Assembly (NCBI GenBank): GCA_964641135.1
Contig: CAZXJV010000100.1
Span: 1 to 9,303, forward strand
Reading direction: 5' to 3'
DNA: 9,303 nt
DNA from: Teretinema sp964641135
GTDB lineage: Bacteria; Spirochaetota; Spirochaetia; Treponematales; Treponemataceae
The notes beneath the pieces are model-generated. The model was not told where the DNA came from and made no database searches. It worked only from the letters and a program-made list of their open reading frames with translations. The first letter of the stretch is position 1; each line of letters begins with the position of its first letter. Shown one piece after another: positions 6,269-9,303 of this stretch. The position numbers were made by a program, and so were the translations under genes.

Positions 6269-6308
6269 GCTAACCCAAAAAAACGGTAGTGGTTTTTTTA
6301 GGGTTAGC
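6269..6308 (+). other. Long bulged hairpin in the pgk-tpiA spacer
   Basis: Arms GCTAACCC (6269-6276) and GGGTTAGC (6301-6308) continue, after a single bulged A at 6300, into AAAAAAAC (6277-6284) paired with GTTTTTTT (6292-6299), leaving a 7-base loop: about 16 bp in all. No T run follows the outer stem, so it is not a classical terminator. It may be a processing or stability element that sets the pgk/tpiA mRNA ratio. The tpiA ribosome site lies 16 bases beyond. Confidence 0.6.
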
Positions 6309-6333
6309 ATATTAATTATTTTTAGGAGTATAT

Positions 6334-7083
6334 ATGCGTCAATATTTTATTGCAGGTAACTGGAAGATGCACAAGACCGCTTCAGAGGCTGCAGCCCTTG
6401 CAACAGAACTGGTAAGCGAACTTAAGGGCGGACCCAACAAGTACATGATTGCCCCCTCATTTACCGCTCTTGATGCGGTATCCAGGGTTGTAAAGGGGAC
6501 CAATATCCTCCTTGGCGCCCAGAACATGAGTACTGACGAGGCAGGAGCACACACCGGCGAGGTATCAGTGCTTCAGCTTAAGGATCTTGGTGTACAGGTA
6601 GTCATCCTTGGTCACTCGGAGCGCCGTCATACCTACAAGGAAGATGATTCCATGATCAACCGTAAGGTCAAGCTTGCCCTGCAGCATGGTCTTGAGGTTA
6701 TTCTGTGTATCGGCGAGCTTCTGGAAGAGCGCGAGGCTGGTAAAGCGGAAGCTGTTTGTGAAGAACAGACCCGCAAGGGGCTTGCAGGTATTTCTGAAAC
6801 TGACCTTAAAAAGGTGACCATTGCCTATGAACCTGTCTGGGCAATCGGTACCGGCAAGACAGCAACCCCCGAAGATGCAGACGCAATTCATGATTTTGTA
6901 CGCAAACTTATTTCTTCCATGTACAGCCCGGCAGTTGCTGAAGCAATGGTTATTCAGTACGGCGGGTCAATGAATGCCGGCAATGCCGAGGCCCTTTTGG
7001 CAAAGCCGAATATTGACGGTGGTCTGATCGGCGGCGCGAGCCTTAAAGCCGAGACCTTTAAGCCCATCGCCCTGTGTAAATAA
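6334..7083 (+). CDS. tpiA: Triosephosphate isomerase
   Basis: A 249-residue TIM-barrel enzyme interconverting dihydroxyacetone phosphate and glyceraldehyde-3-phosphate, at the usual family length. The start motif FIAGNWKMHK contains catalytic Asn9 and Lys11. ILGHSERR carries the electrophile His94, and AYEPVWAIGTGKTATPE has the general base Glu166 followed by the flexible loop 6. QYGGSMNAGNA and DGGLIGGASL supply the phosphate-binding backbone. The start at 6334 is supported by AGGAG at 6324-6328. It feeds GAPDH and lies 106 bases after pgk, probably co-transcribed across the hairpin described above. Nothing essential is missing. Confidence 0.97.
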   Translation: MRQYFIAGNWKMHKTASEAAALATELVSELKGGPNKYMIAPSFTALDAVSRVVKGTNILLGAQNMSTDEAGAHTGEVSVLQLKDLGVQVVILGHSERRHTYKEDDSMINRKVKLALQHGLEVILCIGELLEEREAGKAEAVCEEQTRKGLAGISETDLKKVTIAYEPVWAIGTGKTATPEDADAIHDFVRKLISSMYSPAVAEAMVIQYGGSMNAGNAEALLAKPNIDGGLIGGASLKAETFKPIALCK

Positions 7084-7089
7084 CGAACT

Positions 7090-7148
7090 GCCCCCTAAAC
7101 AGGGTGCTGACAGGCATCGAGTTTGTCAGCACCGGGGCTGCTTTTCTT
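7090..7148 (+). terminator. Terminator after tpiA
   Basis: A 10-bp perfect stem GGTGCTGACA (7103-7112) / TGTCAGCACC (7124-7133) with an 11-base loop, extended by an outer GCCCC (7090-7094) / GGGGC (7134-7138) stem across an asymmetric bulge. It is followed by a T-rich run (tgcttttctt). It probably ends the pgk-tpiA transcript; the T tract is imperfect, so some read-through is possible. Confidence 0.7.
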
Positions 7149-7167
7149 GCGGTTTCTATTTATCCCC

Positions 7168-7196
7168 TTGCACAATACAGATCTTTGGGATATAGT
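7168..7196 (+). promoter_or_regulatory. secG promoter
   Basis: TTGCAC (7168-7173), a 17-base spacer, TATAGT (7191-7196): a good sigma70-type pair placed right after the tpiA terminator. The predicted start near 7203 leaves a short leader before secG at 7227. Confidence 0.65.
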
Positions 7197-7226
7197 TTCC
7201 CCTGAATTATCATTTGGAGTCTGAAA

Positions 7227-7589
7227 ATGGGAATTATTGGAATCATCTTGCTGGTTGTGTTTGTGATCGTATGTTTGATCATCGTACTTCTGGTATTGCT
7301 TCAGAACGAAGAAGGTGGCGGCCTTGGCGGTCTTTTCGCCGGCGGCAGCAATTCGGCCTTCGGATCACGTTCCGCTAATGTGCTTACAAAGGCGACATAT
7401 GTGGTTGTAACCATGTTTTTTGTCGGGGCTCTCTTTTTGGCTCTCCTTAACCGCAGTCCCGGTGACCGGGGTCTTGATGAAGCTGCACGCATTCAACAGG
7501 CTGATAGCGCAGCTACTGGCTGGTGGGAAGGTTCCGGGGACAACGTACCTGCCGGAGATACCGAGCCTGCAGCTGTAGAGGCAGAGTAA
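7227..7589 (+). CDS. secG: SecG, preprotein translocase subunit
   Basis: A 120-residue inner-membrane protein of the SecYEG channel, which assists SecA-driven export. Two membrane helices lie at about 3-26 and 54-75. They are joined by the signature glycine-rich loop QNEEGGGLGG...FGSRSANVLTKAT, in which the QN, GGLGG and NVLTKAT blocks are the family hallmark. The C-terminal 40 residues form a hydrophilic acidic tail (ending EPAAVEAE) with no clear motif, slightly longer than in many SecG proteins. The ATG at 7227 has GGAG at 7216-7219. It has its own promoter and a strong terminator behind it, so it appears monocistronic although it sits between glycolytic and proteostasis genes. The pgk-tpi-secG order matches what I recall of treponemes. 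Confidence 0.93.
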   Translation: MGIIGIILLVVFVIVCLIIVLLVLLQNEEGGGLGGLFAGGSNSAFGSRSANVLTKATYVVVTMFFVGALFLALLNRSPGDRGLDEAARIQQADSAATGWWEGSGDNVPAGDTEPAAVEAE

Positions 7590-7610
7590 TCCTTAAGGGA
7601 TGCTGAAATG

Positions 7611-7658
7611 AGCTGATGATACGGGCTTTTAAAAGTTCCGGTCATCAGCTTTTTTTTT
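7611..7658 (+). terminator. Rho-independent terminator after secG
   Basis: Perfect 9-bp arms AGCTGATGA (7611-7619) and TCATCAGCT (7642-7650) with T9 at 7650-7658. The inner region can extend the pairing (CGG/CCG) and contains the self-complementary CTTTTAAAAG (7626-7635). This is a classic strong terminator, ending 32 bases before the next ATG. Confidence 0.92.
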
Positions 7659-7690
7659 GATGCATCAATCTGCAAAAAGGAGTTTTTTTC

Positions 7691-8098
7691 ATGAGAATCG
7701 CCCTGATCACTTTTTTTCAGCCTGCATTTATCCGTAGGCCCGGCATCATTGACCAGCTTGTAGCCGCTGCCACTGAATCAGGCAATGACGTGACTGTAAT
7801 TGACGGGACCGCATCCGGATGCATGGCGGCTTTAGCTACCTACGAGTATCTGGCAATTGCGGCAGTTCCCAGGGGAGCATTTGGCGGTTTGACTGACAGG
7901 GTCAAAGAGTTCCTGCGGTCCAGCGGCAGTGTCTCGGGCAGGCGCGGCTGTGCCTTGATCTGCGGAGGTCTGTTTTTTCGTCAAAAAACCTGTACCAAAT
8001 TGATGCGTGTACTGGAAGGGGAAGGCATGATGCTTGATTACTTCGAGGTGCTGGACAACCATCAACAGGCCCGTCTGGCCGGTGCGAAGCTGGGTTGA
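7691..8098 (+). CDS. Small protein of unknown function, possibly flavodoxin-fold
   Basis: A 135-residue soluble protein that I do not recognise as a named family. The alternating pattern suggests a flavodoxin-like alpha/beta fold: strand 1 MRIALITFF, a helix around IIDQLVAAATESG, strand 2 DVTVIDG, strand 3 YLAIAAVPRGAFGG, a helix RVKEFLRSS, strand 4 GCALICGG, and a helix in TKLMRVLEGEG. The loop after strand 1 is FQPAFIRRPG, without the T/S-rich FMN phosphate loop of true flavodoxins, so FMN binding is doubtful. The GG...F after strand 4 recalls flavodoxin-fold hydrolases or reductases. The ATG at 7691 has AGGAG (7678-7682) with a T7C spacer. The J-domain gene begins 7 bases after its stop, implying an operon with it and map. 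Confidence 0.75.
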   Translation: MRIALITFFQPAFIRRPGIIDQLVAAATESGNDVTVIDGTASGCMAALATYEYLAIAAVPRGAFGGLTDRVKEFLRSSGSVSGRRGCALICGGLFFRQKTCTKLMRVLEGEGMMLDYFEVLDNHQQARLAGAKLG

Positions 8099-8105
8099 TT
8101 CGATC

Positions 8106-8927
8106 GTGAAGGACTGTTATGCCGTTCTCGGGTTACACCCCTCGGCCTCGGTTTCAGAAGTAAAACGGGCTTTCCGGAAAAAAATAAAAGAACTGCATCC
8201 TGATATAACAGCGAATCAGACAATCAGACAGCATGACAGCGAAACAGCTGTCCGTCGACTGATTGATGCCTATAACACCCTGTCAGATCCGGCCCGCCGG
8301 GCTGAATTTGATCAGTTATATGCACAGTTTTCCCGCTCTGGCGGAACTGACAGTTCCAGCGGTTTTAATTACCGCTCATGGCTGGTTCTGCGAAATGATC
8401 CGGAAAGCCGGGCAAAACTTGTTTTTTTTGACCTGCTGCACGGACTTGAAGATGAGGCAGTCGAGGAATACCTGTCCCAAAAGGGCAGTGCAGGTTTTAC
8501 TCTTTCTGCCTTTTTTCCCCGCGATGATTTTATGGATTGCGCATTCATCCTTGCAGAGGAGTTGTGCTTTCGTGAACATTATTACGAGGCATTTATGCTG
8601 CTTGCCGATGTCATTCATCTTGAGTATGAGAAACCGTATTTTAAACACTTTTTTCCCGAGGTACAGCTGCTTGCCCGCGAAGTAATGCGAAACAAGCTGA
8701 TCGGGTTTATGAATGATGAACTTGCCCTTGATTGTCTTGAATCTGCCCTTGAGCTGGGTCTTGGTAAAAAAAATGATGCTGCTGCATTAAAACTGATGGC
8801 TGGCTGCTATGAAAGAATCGGCGATCGGGATACCGCCCGGCTCTGTCTCAAGCGTGCTTTAGAGCTTGACCCTGCACTGACCGGTATCCGGGAGTTGCGA
8901 AAAAAACTGGAGGAACACACTCGATGA
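8106..8927 (+). CDS. J-domain (DnaJ-like) protein with TPR-like C-terminus
   Basis: A 273-residue cytoplasmic co-chaperone candidate. Residues 3-70 are a J domain: CYAVLGL, helix II KRAFRKKIKEL, the DnaK-stimulating His31-Pro32-Asp33, then AYNTLSDPARRAEFDQL. No Gly/Phe stretch, zinc-finger or classical substrate-binding domain follows, so this is not DnaJ itself. Residues about 90-225 are helical and unrecognised; about 227-262 resemble a tetratricopeptide repeat (LMAGCYERIGDRDTARLCLKRALELDP), and an earlier TPR-like pair is possible near 155-185. The GTG at 8106 is chosen because it directly precedes the J domain; the frame stays open upstream to 8034 but that part overlaps the previous gene. 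Its ribosome site is weak. Its TGA overlaps the map start (ATGA). It probably delivers DnaK to specific clients. Confidence 0.83.
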   Translation: MKDCYAVLGLHPSASVSEVKRAFRKKIKELHPDITANQTIRQHDSETAVRRLIDAYNTLSDPARRAEFDQLYAQFSRSGGTDSSSGFNYRSWLVLRNDPESRAKLVFFDLLHGLEDEAVEEYLSQKGSAGFTLSAFFPRDDFMDCAFILAEELCFREHYYEAFMLLADVIHLEYEKPYFKHFFPEVQLLAREVMRNKLIGFMNDELALDCLESALELGLGKKNDAAALKLMAGCYERIGDRDTARLCLKRALELDPALTGIRELRKKLEEHTR

Positions 8928-9303
8928 TACGATTAAAAAATGAAAAACAGATATCCGGAATACGCGAATCCTGTAAAACTCTTGCCCGTTTGTACCGCAA
9001 ACTTCTGCCCTTGATAACTGATGGAATTTCCACCGCAGAAATTGATGATTTTTGCGTCGAGTATATCCTGCGGGCCGGAGGAAAACCTGCCTGGTACAGC
9101 GAAGGCTTTCCCGGTGCTGTTTGTATTTCCTTAAATAATGAGGTCATTCATGGGGTCCCCTCACGCTCACGAAGAATCCGGAATGGTGATCTGGTTTCTT
9201 TGGACATAGGCATTGATCTTGACGGTTATATCAGTGATTCTGCTGTAACTGTACCGGTGGGTCAGATTACCGCCAGGGAGCAGGAACTGCTTGATGTGAC
9301 AGC
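8924..9303 (+). CDS. map: Methionine aminopeptidase type I, N-terminal half (3' truncated)
   Basis: The first 126 residues of MetAP, the metalloenzyme that removes initiator methionine from nascent proteins. The start MIRLKNEKQISGIRESCK matches the family N-terminus. The core follows: SEGFPGAVCISLNNEVIHGVPS with His76, then VSLDIGI with metal ligand Asp94 and SDSAVT with metal ligand Asp105. The remaining ligands (His, two Glu) lie beyond the right edge. Spacing and length so far fit a short type I enzyme without an N-terminal zinc extension. The ATG at 8924 overlaps the J-domain stop (ATGA) and has GGAGGA at 8909-8914, so co-translation with the chaperone gene is expected. Confidence 0.95.
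   Translation, partial: MIRLKNEKQISGIRESCKTLARLYRKLLPLITDGISTAEIDDFCVEYILRAGGKPAWYSEGFPGAVCISLNNEVIHGVPSRSRRIRNGDLVSLDIGIDLDGYISDSAVTVPVGQITAREQELLDVT

Noticed and set aside
8034..8105. ATG at 8034 as the J-domain protein start
   Set aside because: It lies inside the preceding gene and adds 24 residues with no J-domain similarity; the GTG at 8106 directly precedes the J domain.

Overview
This window looks like chromosomal DNA from an anaerobic or fermentative bacterium, most likely a spirochaete (Treponema/Spirochaeta-like). The reasons are the pgk-tpiA-secG gene order, which I recall from Treponema pallidum, the ~420-residue phosphoglycerate kinase with a lysine-rich insertion, and the simple glycolytic cluster; this is inference, since no marker RNA is present. 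Coding density is high and I see no tRNA, rRNA, CRISPR array or insertion sequence. No gene-free stretch exceeds 300 bases.

Layout. Positions 1-142 hold the 3' end of gap (GAPDH), closed by a bidirectional terminator. Converging on it from the minus strand is a two-gene unit (1638 down to 294): a PadR-family repressor and a membrane protein with an N-terminal HAAS-type domain. The padR reading frame is broken by an apparent one-base deletion near 1394-1395; adding one base restores a full-length PadR whose stop overlaps the membrane-protein start as ATGA. Upstream is a strong sigma70-type promoter with two matching 21-bp operators, one in the -35/-10 spacer and one just past the start site. 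Together they form a palindrome of palindromes centred on 1687.

Reading rightward from 1827 is a hybrid sensor histidine kinase (periplasmic solute-binding sensor, one membrane helix, HisKA, HATPase, receiver) and, 4 bases later, a short thioredoxin-reductase-like flavoprotein that keeps the redox CxxC but lacks the usual NADPH-binding signature. Then come pgk and tpiA, separated by a long bulged hairpin, a terminator, secG with its own promoter and terminator, and a final cluster: an unrecognised flavodoxin-fold-like protein, a J-domain/TPR-like protein, and the start of methionine aminopeptidase (cut by the window end).

How the genes work together: gap, pgk and tpiA are the triose-phosphate part of glycolysis. 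secG and map belong to protein export and N-terminal maturation, and the J-domain protein to chaperone recruitment. Between gap and pgk sits a regulatory block (PadR/HAAS, hybrid kinase, flavin reductase) that probably senses an extracellular ligand and/or the redox or envelope state. The most notable items are the frameshifted padR under an intact autoregulatory operator array, and the NADPH-motif-less reductase paired with the kinase.
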